A stretch of DNA of 64,000 nt, taken from positions 186,001 through 250,000 of the forward strand of contig WNNJ02001290.1 in NCBI GenBank assembly GCA_012934845.2, given 5' to 3'. This document shows, piece by piece, positions 28,201-43,200 of the stretch. The position numbers were made by a program, and so were the translations under genes. The stretch comes from Pomphorhynchus laevis. Lineage: Eukaryota; Acanthocephala; Palaeacanthocephala; Echinorhynchida; Pomphorhynchidae. The notes under the pieces were generated by a model that was not told the DNA's origin, ran no database searches, and saw nothing but the letters and a program-made list of their open reading frames with translations. Positions within the stretch are counted from its first letter, which is position 1. Each line of letters begins with the position of its first letter.

Positions 28201-31200
28201 TGCGAAAAAATATTATTCGTTGCTAATATGCTTTCTTAAGTGTTTAATTAAAATTTAATTAATAATTCACTCAATTTAAAACTCACCAGAACAATTTTGA
28301 AATCTTAAATGTTTAATAAAAATTTAATTAATAATTCACTCAATTTAAAACTTGACGTAACAATTTTGAAATCTTTAAATTTTAATTAAAATCTCAATCG
28401 ATACTAAGTGCTCATAACATGTTTTATGAATATGTTCAGAAATCAGCTAATTTTAGTTATTATTGCATATTTACAATACCGATATGTAGGATCTGTAAGC
28501 GACGATGTAAACGATCGTGCTAAATGGGACATAGTTCTATCTCCACTTCTCATTCCTAGCTGCTCGCCTGTGAAAGCAGATCTATTCCTTACAGGGAAAT
28601 GGATTGTAAGTAACTGAAGTGTTGATGATATATTTGCTTAATTTTAGCAAGCTTGTATTGCTCGAAACATGTTGTTACCTCCAAAGTCGTGTGTATTTTA
28701 TAGTCCGATTTGCCAACACGACTGGACTAGTAAACCTTTGAAACGATGTTGCATAACTGTTAGGTAAGTTACGGTTTTGTAGCTCATTGGACTTTTTGTT
28801 CTGTATAATTTGATTCTTCAACTGCACAACGTCAAGTAATTTTAATTATCTTGACAATTTAATATTGCAATTCAGCTATACAAAATACAAAAAAGTGACG
28901 ATATTTTTAGCCGAATATTATACTTTATAGGTAACTGATAAATATCAGATTATATTTTAATATTTCAGATAATATATCGATATATCAGCTAATATAAAAA
29001 ATATGATATGTACACTATTATATATATCAATTAACATACAATTACTTCAAATAATATTGATCGGCATTCTCTATGTAGTATTTTCTGGGAGGATCTAACA
29101 ACATGAAACCTGTCCGTCCTAGATAACTTCTAATTTTGTGGTAAAGTGGATAGTTGACGTGCATACCATCCGTATAAAAATTGTTCTCTTTCAATATGAG
29201 ATAGCCGACTCTACGTATTTTATACGATATATGAATAAAAATAAGGATAAATAATAAATAATTAAATAAGAATTTATACAATTTATATTTATATCAAGTT
29301 AAAATTTAAAATTCAAATTTAAAATAAAAATCAATTTTTATGAATTGACTAATAAATAATAGACGATGAATAAGAATAAGGATTAGAGGTTATTAGTATT
29401 AGATATATAAGCAAGTAATGACATATTATCAAATTATAAAATAAATATAAAAAATAATAATGCTAAATCAAAATTTAATAATTAAATAATAAATAATTAT
29501 AAATAATAAATAATTGTTATAAGATTATATTAACATAAAATTTAAAATAAAAGTTACTTTTTTAATGAATTTACTAATAAATGACATACGATGTATAAGT
29601 ATAAAGAATAAAGGTCATAAGGAGGAACTGCTATGCTATCAGGTTTCGGCCTCTATTCCTTGACCCAATAAAGCAACGGGTCAAATACGCGCTAATGACT
29701 TATTTTCTATGATTAAATTTGATTATCTAGTTCTAAAGTAATAAGTAATAAAAAAATTAAAATAATATATATAAATAAAAATAAATAATTATATACGATG
29801 TTATACAATTTATATTTATAATTAAAATTTATAATTGAAATTTAAAATAAAAACTGATGAATTGAATAATAAATAACAGACGATGTATTCGAATAAAGGA
29901 TTGAGATTGTCAGGAGGAACATTGTTTCTGAATTGTATGTTGGAATCACAAGATAAAAACATTATAATTTGGAGTTCACAAGATATCAATGTGTTCAATG
30001 TAAAAAAAGAGATTGAGATCACTTATACAGGTAAACGTTGAATTAAACGATAAATGAATAACTCTGGTTTTAATAATAATGACTTTTATTGACTTAATAA
30101 TGACTTAAATTGAAAAAGAAATTATTGCAAATTTAATTATTTAAATCTAAATTTATTTTTTATATTATATTATTTATTAAATTAAATTATTTTCAAAATC
30201 ATTTAAATCAAGTTAAATTTTATATTAAGAATATATATAATAAGATATATAATATATCAGTTATAAATCAAGTTAGATCTTTTATATAAAGTTAAAATTT
30301 AAAATTAAGATTTAAAATAAAACTTAATTGTTAGAATTGATTAATAAATAACAGACAATGTATTCGAATAAGGAATAGAGGTCGTCAGGGGTACCTGATA
30401 TACATAACTTTACTTAACGACTTTAAAACTGACAAATTACGCAAATTCGATTAATAATTTCCGTTTTATGTGGAGGTAATAAACGATATCAGTGGCTATA
30501 CCACAGAAATACGAAATTATTAAAAATTTGAGATATCCAAGTTTTTTAATCTAATGAAAATCTTAAAAAGAAACTTAAAAACAAATACGAAATCATGTAA
30601 TTATCGTTTACATTTGAAGTTGCCAGAAAAACAAATAGTTGATCCTCCATAAATTATTGCTTTTGGATGGTAAACATAATTTTGAAGATGATATTATAGC
30701 AAAAATAAATTACAGTTTATTTTAAATAATATATTAGCAGCGCTATGTGTATGTAGCAATCAATTCAGTTATGCAAGTCGATTACAAGTTCTTTGTTCGT
30801 TGAGTACTTTTTTCAAAGAAAAAATACATTTATGATGGGTATTAGCAACCATTATTATTAACAGAAAGGATTGCCCTATCATAATAATTATCGATTGTCG
30901 TTTAGGAGTTATTTAATTGTGATTTTATGAAATATCATAAAAATATTATTAAAAATATTAATTATTTTATTTTTACCGTAATTATTTTTTATAAAATCAT
31001 ATTTTATGATTTTTTTCATAAAATCCTAATTATTGTGAATTATGTAACTTGTCCTCAAAGTCGTTCATAAACGATTAAATATTTAATAATTTATTTTATT
31101 AAAATAATATATATTAAATTAAATATTTATACGTTTAATTTCATATTTTGCTCTGTGTTTTATATTTTGACATATTATATATATTATATATTTATATATT

Positions 31201-34200
31201 ATAATATTTGGCGTATTATATATTATATTATACGTTTAATCTAACTAAATTTTATCTAATCTTTTGTTTATTTTAATCGTTTGGCCTTAATACCACATTT
31301 TTGTATAAAATTTATATTTTTGACTGCATATTTAACATGTTATACGAGTTTAAACTGTCCAATATGTCAAAAACTTAAGTTAATCTAAATGCTTTACATT
31401 ATCATCATTAATGAACACTAAGTTTTAAGAATAATACATTTTTTAAAAGATTAATCTTACATTTTGGTAAGATTTAATTTAGTTTCTAAGATCAATTTCG
31501 CATTCAATTTACGAATTAAATTCCATATTGTTGTTTTAGTGGATTTACGTCGTCCGTGAAAGACGGTATTGTTTATATAGGTAAACATTTGGGTGCACAA
31601 ATGCTTGATAACCTTGTCAAGCCTACGAATAAGAATGGATCTACTCATTTGATTATCAAGGAAGCAAAAGGGAGCAAATATAACGCTGCTCGTACATGGA
31701 AACTACCTATTGTCGGATTCAGGTTATTACAGATTTATGGTCTATACTTTATTTTTATTTTTATTTGAATTTGAGATTAGAATAAATAAGAAACTAGTAT
31801 CAATAAGATACCATCATTATCGGATGATAGCAACAGCTAGAGAAATATAAAAATAAATTTTAGTTTGTGTCTAATCCTTATTCTGATACATCGTATGATG
31901 TATTGTGTAATCTTTGCAAGGTTCATTAGGGTAAATCCCATATGGTTGTTCAGATTTATTTGATATTTGATGTCTCTGGCATTCATTACATCTTTTAACT
32001 GATGGTTCAACATCAGAATCAATACCGGGCCACCAGACCTTGTAGTTGTATTGACTAAGCAACAGTGCCCATCGTACAAGCCGGTTATTTGTCATATTGA
32101 ATATTTCTCGTTTCTCCGAATATGAACTTGAGCGACTTGTGTTGATCTTCATGTAATAGTACGTTCTTTACATTCTTGAAGTGCCCGTTAAGGTCTTTAT
32201 TCCAATAAAAGTTTTGTTTTTTGATTTTCAATTGATAAAACAAGTAACTTAACCTTTGCAATTGTGGAATAAATCGTTGCAAATAGTTGGCCATACCCAC
32301 AAATGATCGTAGTTCTTTTTAACATGTTGGACTAAGCATTTACTAATAGCTTAAAGTATTTTATTATCGGTTGGCAACTTCTCATTTGCATAATATGTGC
32401 CCCAGAAAGTTTATTCGATATTTTAAGAATGCAAAATGTGAACCCTGTACTTTAAAGCCAGCATGTTGAAGTCTACGTAGAACGTTTTCTAAATTTCTAA
32501 GATATTCTTTTTCATCTTCACCCGTAATAAGTATGTCGTCTAAATACACAGTTACTCCACTAATTCTCCGAGGTAGAATATCTATATATTTTTGGAAAAT
32601 AGCAGGGGCTGATACAATCACGAATGGCAATTGCGTAAATTTTAAGTACCCCATCGGATTAGAAACGGTTAGTAAAGCCTGGCTTTCGGCACACACTTGC
32701 ATTTGTTGATAGGCATTTATCAAGTCAATTCGTGAAAAAAAAATTCCAGTTATTATCTGACTTGCGATACCGTCAAATGTAGGCATTTCACACCTTTCCT
32801 TCTTAACATGGGTATTTATCGTGACACGAAAATCTGCACACAATTAAACACTTCCGTATTTTTTGTGCCACCATTAGAGGCTGGCCCACTTCACATCCTC
32901 TTATTATCTTCTATCAAAGTATCTTCATTAGTTATTTTTTCGATTTCTTAAATTGCTCTTTCTTTTAATGGCAAAGGAATTATTCTACGTGGTTACTTAA
33001 GGAGTATCACGTGATGCTGAACATCGATCTTCACTAGAGACTGCTTAATGATGCCTAATGGAGTGGCAATTATCATTCGTACTAGTTTAGCTGATCATCT
33101 AACCGTTTGGCAACCTGTCAGACTAGCCTTAATTCGTCTAAAAGGAAAGAATGCGAACTGGACCATATTGAGTGTCTATGCTTCCACGAACTCCACCTGT
33201 CAATCGCTAGTAGATGCTTTCTACGAAGATCTTGACTTTGCTTTAGGCAGCGTGCCTTCCAGATTTCCTTGTAGTTGCAGGTGACTTCAATTCGCAACTC
33301 CAGTACTCAGACTTGACAGTTCCTTTTGTGGGTAAGCAAGCAATTGGAAGACATATATGCCCAAATAGCGAAAAATTAATGAACACACTTCTTACCCATG
33401 ATCTCATTGCAGCAAATACATGTTTTCAACATAAAAGACGTCATCTTGAAACATTGAAGTTTCCAAATGAACAGGAGCGTAATCAAATCTATTACATTCT
33501 CATTCAAAGATGTCATAGTCTGATAGCTGATTGGAGATCATATTGGAGAACAGATGTAATAACTGACCATGCTCTTTTATTAATGAAATTACAACGATTA
33601 AAGTTTCACTCAAGCCAACGACATAGAGCTGACTTCTCAGACACTCGCTAAATAAATGACAAAACTACCAGAATTAACTTTGAAAACAAGCTTAGCCAAA
33701 TACTAGCACAAACTTTTGAGCGTTAATTATAGATGGACACAACTACGAGAGGCTATACTCTCTACCGCCTCTAAACTTCTTCTTCGAAAGCAAAATACCA
33801 GAAAGCCATGGATTAGTAAAACAACTCTGGATATATCAGACAGTCGGAAAGCTAAATTAGGGTCTTCATCGAAAGAAAAGTTGTCTGAAATTGCGAAACT
33901 TTTTAGATTGAGCATCTATAATGAAAAGGAAAGTTTCTGGAAAGATCTCGCGACATATTTGGAAAATGCTACTCTTAATGGCAACTCCCGCAAATTTTTC
34001 TAGTTAATTAGACGGTATTCAGACGGTAAGCGTGATATAAAGAAACCTTTTTTACTAAATAAAGATAAATCGGTTTATCTCTTAGATAGTGATAGTCGCA
34101 TCAATCGATGGACATAGTACTTCAAAGGGCTCTATAGTTCAGTTAAAAATACCGGTAATGCGAATCGATTGGACTCTGAATATTCAACCATTTATCAACC

Positions 34201-37200
34201 AGTCGATACAATCAATTGTGAAGTTGCCCCACTATCATTGGTAGATATCACAACAGCAGTAAATTGCTTAAAATTTAGTAAAGCACAGGGTCCCGATGGT
34301 GTCCTACCTGAGTTGTGAAAAGCAAGTGGCCATGTGGGGCTTGAATGGTTGCACAAGCTATTTGGCGATATTTGGTAACAAAAGAGGATTCCTGGAGATT
34401 GGGAAACATCATTCATAATCCCTGTTTTAAAAAAGGCGATCATTGTGACTGCTCAAGCTATCGGGGTATTTCACTCTTACATGTCGCTTATAAAGTTCTC
34501 GAATCGATCATTCTAAATAGAAATTGCCCATTGAGAGAATCTCAACTTCGAGCGAATCAAGCAGGTTTCAGGCCTCACATAGGCTGCATAGATCAAATAT
34601 TCTCGCTGCGTATCTTAAGGGACTTAGATTCAAATTTTGCCAACCGACTGTCATTGCTTTTCTTGACTTCAAAGCAGCGTTTGATAGTGTAAATCGTGCA
34701 GTGATGATGCGTCTATTGCGGAACTCCAGAGTTCCTACACATATATGCGAAATAATTGAGGCTCTTTATCGACAAACTGAATCGGTTGTACGCGATAATG
34801 GTCATTTGGGAATACTCTTCCCGGCTTGCTCAGGAGTTATACTGAGCAAGCCGGGTCACGTGGGAATTCCCTAACAAGGTGGAGTTTTGTCTACTGAGTT
34901 GTTTAATCTTACAATCGATGAATTACTCAGAGAATGTTTAGACGAGCAACCAGAAGGAATCCAAATTTATCCCAACAATTGTTTACACACTGATCTCACA
35001 TATGCTGACGATGTCGCCCTTTTAGCGGAAACTGCAGCTGATTTACAATATATGATTACTAGAATTCATACTACTTCAGCAAAATATGGTCTAACTCTAA
35101 AAGTTTTGAAATGCAAAATGTCATCTTCGTTTTGATATAAAGTTAAACGAACAATTGGTTGAACATGTGACGCCTTTAAATACCTGGGTACGGTAATATC
35201 CAACGAATGCAAATGTGATGTTGAAAAAAACCAATCGCATTGTAACAGCAAGCAAAAGTTTTAAGCGACTAAATAGAGTATGGCGTGATAGAAAGCTATC
35301 AATGAAAACTAATGTTCTAGTTTACACTTCGATAGTTCGTCCAGTTCTGTTGTACGGATCGGAATGCTGGCCTGAAAAATTAGCACAACCAGAAAAGTAA
35401 TGGCTGCAGAAAATAAATGGCTTAGGCGGATTGCAAGAATAAATCCACTGCAACATATACCGAATAACACTGTGCGTAAAAAATGCGTTATTTGGGATTC
35501 TGTTATTCAAATTATAACAAAAAACAGATTACATTTTCTTGGACTTGTTCTGCGTATGGAAAATTTACGTATTCCAAAAATGGTGTTCCTTTCGAGCAAT
35601 GACTTACACTGGAAACGTTATCGAGGTAGAGCAATAAAATCCACATTGAAAACATTCGAAAATGATGCGAAGAATATTCTATTCGCGATTTCAAATATTG
35701 GATGGAAGCAATTCAAACGGAATTGGAAAACTGAATTGGAGAAGGTGGCTCAAGACAGACTTTCATGGATTCGTGTGATAACATGTTTTAAGTGATCTGC
35801 TTTATTCTTAGTTTTGTTTTTATTTTCTCGGCTGTAACCTACGGCTTGTTAAGGACTTTTGGTTTTCATATATATAATGATGCCTATACCATCACCAAAT
35901 AGCCCATCATATTTTCCTAACATTTCATTTCTTTGACAAAATTTGCTGAATTCAAATGACTGAAAATAATTTCTTCTTGTACTCCCCAACATGTGAATGC
36001 TCTCGCAGCACTCCTATTGTTTCCACCGTTGGAAACATTAACTATCTTATTAACTTCTGGCCGCTGACTGAAGGCATTAATAATCAACACATACATCTGT
36101 CCCAAGTTCGGACCAGTGAAATCTACGTGGATACGTTGCTATGCTGCTTGATGAATATCTCATTGACATAACGGTTGTGGTCGCGCCGCGAGACTATGCG
36201 TCTGGCACAATTGCATTGTCCGACATATCTTTCTATGTTCTTGTCCAACTCGGCCCACCAACACTATAGTCGAGCTATGCTTTTCATTGCGTATATTCCT
36301 GGATCCCAAATGTAGTGTCTCTACTGCCGGTGTTCGCAATTTTACGGGATCTACGATTCGTTGTAATCATAGAATCATTCCATTTTCGGATGATAATTCG
36401 TTTTTTTTCGAGTCGCGTAAGGCTGTAATTGATTTCACATTTATTCGGCCAATCACTTTCTAAATATCGTCTTAATCGATGTATAAATGGGTAATTTAAG
36501 CTCGTTCTGCTTGATTCGTCTGCTGAAAATCCAATCTTTGGTGCGTCATATTCGAGCAACATGTGTACTCTCTCCATCGACGTTCTCTTATTGACTTCTT
36601 CTTTCATAGGCATTTTCGACAGTGCCCGCGAGTAGGTTTGAAGACCTGCTAATCGTCAAATTAGCAGTATGTTCTACCCGAATTTTGATACTTACGATAA
36701 TATCGTCCAAATATGCGGCAACCATTGGAATATTTTCCAAGTGTCTGTCAATATAGCGTTGGAAGATTGGAGGAGCAATGCTAATATCAAAAGGAATTCG
36801 GTGAAAACGGAAATAGCCGACGTGCCAAAATCGTCAGAAACTTTATGGTGTTTGGTTCGATAGGTAACTGCAGGTATGCATCTTTCAAATCAATATTCGA
36901 ATATTGTATGCCGCTGCTCCCTTTCATTTTACGCCTTCCCATGCTGGAAGAATATATGGGTCGGCATTCAAATGTAGATTCACAGTGATCCTGAAATCTC
37001 CACATATTCGGATCAATCCATTTGTCTTGTGGAATAGTACGATGGGTGTTGCCTATTTTACATCTTTCGAAATAATCTGCTGTTCCAGAAATTCAGAATC
37101 GACTTGATCTTTTAGTGATTTCTCTACTTGCTCGCAGAGATGAAACGGTACCCTCTACTTTGATAACATTTTGTTATCGCAGTAGAGTCAAAATTTAGAG

Positions 37201-40200
37201 TAAAGTTTTACTGCTTGTTCATTACTCGCGATGATTCATTGCTTGTTCGGGACTGTTCATTACGATTGAGCAGCTCTTGAAAAAATTTCTGCTGCAACAT
37301 GATTTTCGTCAGACCTCTTCACCACTTGTCATGACTAAGTAAGGGAAGGTTAGCTTCTTTTGTAAAACGGAGACAACATACACAAAATCCAAATGTTAAA
37401 CGGTTCACAGGTTATATATGGTTGCGCATAATGAGCTAACTCATTATGCGCCATTTACAACATCATTCACTGGTGTCCATTGTGCACCTCTGCCGTGTTA
37501 GTTTATTCAGCGAGCGCTGTTTTGCGATCGTGGCACGGTTCACCTCACTGACGATTTCAGATTCAAATAATCGCATTTTGAAGCTTTTAATCTAAAACAA
37601 AGATTTATCGTATTTATATAACTTGCAATGGGTCCGGAATGCGATCGGGATAGCTAACATAAGCGATTTCGAATATTAAGTGACTGCTTGAAGTCTCGAT
37701 CAATCCATGCAGGAAGTTGAGCTACTTGAGATTCACACGCATTGGAGTAATTATATCAGGCAATTTCAACAGGTAATCGTAAATAGTTTTCAGTGGTACT
37801 CTATTTTACTCCATATATATTCAAGATGTGTAAGCTATGGGTGCGTACTGGTTGTTCTTTTGTTTAAAAATTGAATGATTCTATGGTTACAGTGAATCGT
37901 AGATTTCGTAAAATTGCGAACACAGGCAGTAGAGAATGTACATTAGGAACATACCCAGAATATGATCAATGAAAATCATAGCTTGACTATACTGTTGGTA
38001 GCCCGGGTTGGACAAGGACGTAGAAATATATGTCGGACAATGCCAATTGTGCAAGAAGCATTAGCTAGCGGCGCAACCATAACCGTTTTACAAACGGGAC
38101 ATTCCTCAAGCATCATGGCAACATATCCACGTAGATTTCGCTGATCCGATACTGATACAGATGTAGGTGGTGATCAGTGATGCCTTCAGTCAGTGGCCAA
38201 AAGCTCTTGTTTCGGTTATGGAAACAATTGGAGTGCTGCGAGAACACTTTACAAGATGGAATCACTAGAAGATTCCATCACCTGAAAGTAAATCATGATT
38301 TAGTAATCAATTTAGTAATGATTTCTTCTTCACCAGAAGAAATTTCTGCTGCAACAGGATGTTCGTCAGACCTCTTCACCACTTGTCATGACTAAGTAAG
38401 GGAAGGTTAGCTTCTTTTGTAAAACGGAGACAACATGCACAAAATCAAATTGTTGAACGGTTCACAGGCTTTTTATAGACGGTTACGTATAATGAACTAA
38501 CTCATTATCGTGTTGACCGCTGGTTACTCGTAATAAGCTAACTCATATGCGCCATTTATAGCATCATTCACCGGTGTCCATTGTGCGCTTCTGCCGTGTT
38601 AGTTTAATCATCGAACGCTGTTTTGTGATCGTGGCATAAACGTTAACAAGTATTCTAGCATATTCAACATATATTTATTATTAATAATTTAACATTTTAA
38701 TTTTAAATTATTAAAATTCGATATTATTAAATCAAATAAAATTTATCTAAATTTAAATAAAATTTAATTTGTATTTTTTTATGAATAATAAATTTAAATA
38801 CGAGCCACTATTAAACTTTATATCACAGACGCGCTATATATTTTCTCTCTCAAATATTTTAGTTTAAAATTAAAAAAATTTCTTTGCATATTCATTTAGT
38901 CAGAAATTTATAAATTTGATTGATTTTCATTTAGCTGGATATTAGCATGCCTAACAGAGGAACGTTTACCAGACGTAGATGAATACAGTATTGAAAATAG
39001 CAGTGGTATTTTCACACAATGCTTATCGATATTTATTTTTATATTGTCTTGCACAGATGAATCATACGCAAAAATTATCGATCGAATTAGGCAAAATCGC
39101 GAAACAATAGGCATATATGTCGATGATGCGATGTTCGATCAAACGATAAACAGTACATTTATGCCTTCTCAAGCATTGTCAATTGGAACAGTGATACCTA
39201 CTCAACAATCGATCGACAATTCTAACTCATCGATATCCAACATAGCTGCAGCTTTGATCGAAGATAGTTGTTGCGATTATAGTACGCTTTCGCCATCGCG
39301 ATTTGCATTTAGCGCTCTAACGTCGTCAATCAATCCTCCGGCAGTGCTAAACAGCTCAAACGAGTTAATGACAACCTCAGATCATTCAACTTCCACGATA
39401 GAACCAAGGCAATTGAGACCTTTCAATTTCAGTACTCCCATCAATGAATTTGACAATGTGAGCATTCTTTAACTAATTTCAATTTTATTTATTATTCAAA
39501 ACTTACTTTTAGAATCAATCGTCACTATCTGCAATTGCAGGTGCGAGTTCATTTTTCGAAAGCAGCGGTAACATGCAGGTAATATCTTAACTTCAACTTC
39601 TTTTATATCTTTTAATGTAGTTTTATTGAATTAATTAATCCTTATGCATTTAGGTAATTTCTATTCTCCTCCTTATATTTAGAGAAAATTTATAATTAAA
39701 AGAGAAGAAAATATTACTTAAATTAATATTTTTTATAAGTACATACATCAAAGAAAGCGTCAATTAAAGTGATCAGTTAGTGCAATCGAATTCGGAAATA
39801 TTTGACATGATGCAATCGATCACAGCTAATTAATGATCGCAACTAATTATTTAATTATTATTTGAAGAAATTTTAATATTCTTTGCAATTAATTATAAGT
39901 TAATTGAAAGCATCAGTATACAATAAGCCACATTTCTCATTTTGCACAAAAGGTAAGATTTCAATTGATATTGTAATTATATTCGGATTCATACACTTTT
40001 CACTGTAGATGTTGTCGATACAAGACATAGTACTGTGTTGCCGTAAAATAACCCAAACGATATACTGTACTTCATCTTTAATGATATTATCGAATTATAT
40101 GCAAACACATGTTTTTGTTTTTAAAACAACCTTAATTATTTTAATCCGATTATTTTAATGATTCATTACTTAAATGTTATAACCTTAAATACATTTTAAT

Positions 40201-43200
40201 TTAGTTATTTTAATAATATTCTTGTATTGCTTTAAACTCATTATGATGTAAACATTTTTATTTCAATAATCTATTTCTAATTATCCACAAAACATACGTT
40301 GCTTTGGCGTTTTAGTATTTGCAACCAAAACTATTTTTCTTTGCAGAATATCAAAAATTACGAAGAAATTATTAAAAATCTACACAGTTCAAATGTCGAA
40401 AGCACTGAATCTCAAAGCGAAACAACGATGGATAGGCTGGTTCACCTTCTTAACGATAGATTGCGCACACATGGTGCGGATACTTCGTCAATGGATGAAC
40501 AGGAAAGACAACCACTCTCTCAGGTTTCCTTGTTTGTGCAAATGACAAGTCCGTGTTCTGATAACGGACAGCTGCTTTTTTAGATAAATTCTAGTGAAAT
40601 CAAGGAGCCTTGTTTGCTAGGATGTCGTATTGCTGCGAGTAAGCGGCTAGCGCGGTATCATGTAGACTACAATAGACTAGCTACTTCAATGGGAGCGGAG
40701 TTTCTACCATCGTACAATCAATCCTGCACACATTTTATTTTCCAGGTCAGCGACCTTTTAAAATAAATTTACGTTAAAAATATCTATTAGATATTTTACG
40801 GTTTAATTTATCTGTATAGCTAATATCAATGATGAGTAAACATTGACTCATCATGAGTCAGTAAATAGCTGTATAGCTGATATCTGTCTTAACACGGATT
40901 TATATATGATCGTTTTTTACGATTTACGTATAAGTAATAGATTTGATCAAGTCATATATTATAATATTTAACTAGCTATCCGAATATATTTGATTACGTC
41001 AGAATTGGTACTCATTGAGTACCAATGATTTTCGAAATAAATTGTACAAAATATATTGCACAGTTTAGTGTTTATTAGTTTTAATGATTTTAATTTTATT
41101 TAATCTAAGAAACTCATTTATTTTGTACATAAATTGTCATCAATATTTTCTCATTTTGAATAAATTTTAATCATTTTGTTCTAGATAATTGCGATAATTT
41201 ACCATTCAATTAAATTTATATATTACTTTAACTTAAAAATCCATGTTATAACGTCATAATTTACAGATACATTGCGGCATTTATGCATTCGTTGAAGTTT
41301 GTGGATTTAATTTGGTGATTATGCCTAATCAATCGCTTCAAATTAGCGATTAAACTTGATAAGGATCGCACGTGTTTCTAAATTTGAATTTGTTAAGAGT
41401 AGGTTATTGTTTAAATGTATTAATTGCTTTTTATTTGTTTAAATAGGCTTTTAGTAAAGGAATTTTTAGTCAATAAAAAAGTATGTAATTTCATTAAATA
41501 TTGAATTACATGTTGATATAAATGCAGTCATTGTTGTAATTGAAAAATGGATGACAATTTCTCTACGCTTCTTTAATTAAATCTAAAGGGCCAACATCAG
41601 TACGCTACATTTCAGTATTGGTAAACCTAATCAGCTACTGATCCAATACCTACGTTTCGATCCTTATAATGTTGCCGACGATCACTCGACTCGTCTGCTT
41701 TTATTTGCAATTTAGATTTAATGAAATACGTTTTTCTTACATTTTGCAAATTCTATTGAAATCATTTATAATTTCAAATTAAATCTGCGAAACTATGAAA
41801 AGGATCTACCTTCAATTTGAAAATTACCTATTTCTCCTAATGATTACTATTATCAAATAGTATACGATCAAATCTCAATCTACTTTTTAGAGATAAGTTT
41901 GCTTTGATATGCCTTTGATGACTATTTTTATTCTGACGCTACTTTAATCCTATCTAAAAGCCAACCGCAGTAAGCTACATTTCAGTATTAGTATACCTAA
42001 TCAGCTACTGATCCAATACCAACGTTTCGATCGTTTTAATGTTGGCTGACGATTACTCGACTCGTTTGCTTCATTGATAATTAGATTGAATTTAAGACTT
42101 TCGTCCTTTAGATATTTCCGATAAAAATATCTAGATATTTCCGATGTGCTTGAGCTATCACCATTTTAAAATTCAAAAATATTTATTATTTTCATTAAAT
42201 ATAAAACAATGTATTTGAAAAATAGTCATTTATATAATTCCTTTTGTGTTTGCTTGGTTTATGTATCACACACACTTAATTTTTGATTAATTATCGTGCA
42301 ACTATCAACAACACAATAATTTCGTTAAAGGGCAAAATTCGCGAAACTTCCAAAGAATTTAAAATGGCTATTGGTGATGGTAAGAACATTGTTTCCCCGC
42401 ACTGGTTATATGCCGTAAGTCTCGACTACTTATTAATCAGTTAGTGTTGAATTTTATGTTTAGTGCCGCAACAGTTGGTCATTAGTAGATGAGCAAATGT
42501 ATCCGCATTGCTATGATCCTGGGCGAAAATTGGTAGGTGATCAATTTGTATTTGATAACCTAAATAAATTTGTTTTTAATCTTCAAAGTGACTATTTCTA
42601 CGATTTTATGGATATATCTTCATACATATTTTTCATATCGATATTTTCATAGTAATATATTTTACGGAAACATTTTTGTGATTGTATTTTAGAGTTCCAT
42701 TAAATTTTAATGGAAATATAAAAATTAATTGTCAAATGACTTAAAGAGTTTTGATCTTTGTGGGATGTATCAACACAGATTAATCAATTCACTGTTTTTA
42801 AATTGATTTTTATTAATATTTATGTTAAAAAATATATTTATATTTATATAAATTTATATATACATTATATTTATCGCCGATATTATTTTGAATGTACTAT
42901 TTATGATTGTATTATAAGTTAAGAATAACAGAATAACAGAATGAAAAGTTAAGAATCTTTAAGTTAAGTATCTTTAATCAAAGATAAGAATCTTTAAGTT
43001 AAGAATCATAAGTTAAGAATCCAAGAATAACAGAATCAAAGTGCTAGAATTTACTGAATAAATAAGTTTTGAAAAATATATTATCAGCATTCGTCAATGT
43101 TAATATTATTATTTTTTTTAATTTTAATAAAATTCATTAATGTTGATATTATTATGTCAGTTAGAAATACGAATAAATTTTACTAATTCTATCGGAATTT

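Noticed and set aside
41588-42070. Canonical hammerhead ribozymes at the twin elements
   Set aside because: CTGATTAG and GAAAC are present, but the strand order and stem II do not fit a standard hammerhead; kept only as a weak relative of the permuted repeat.
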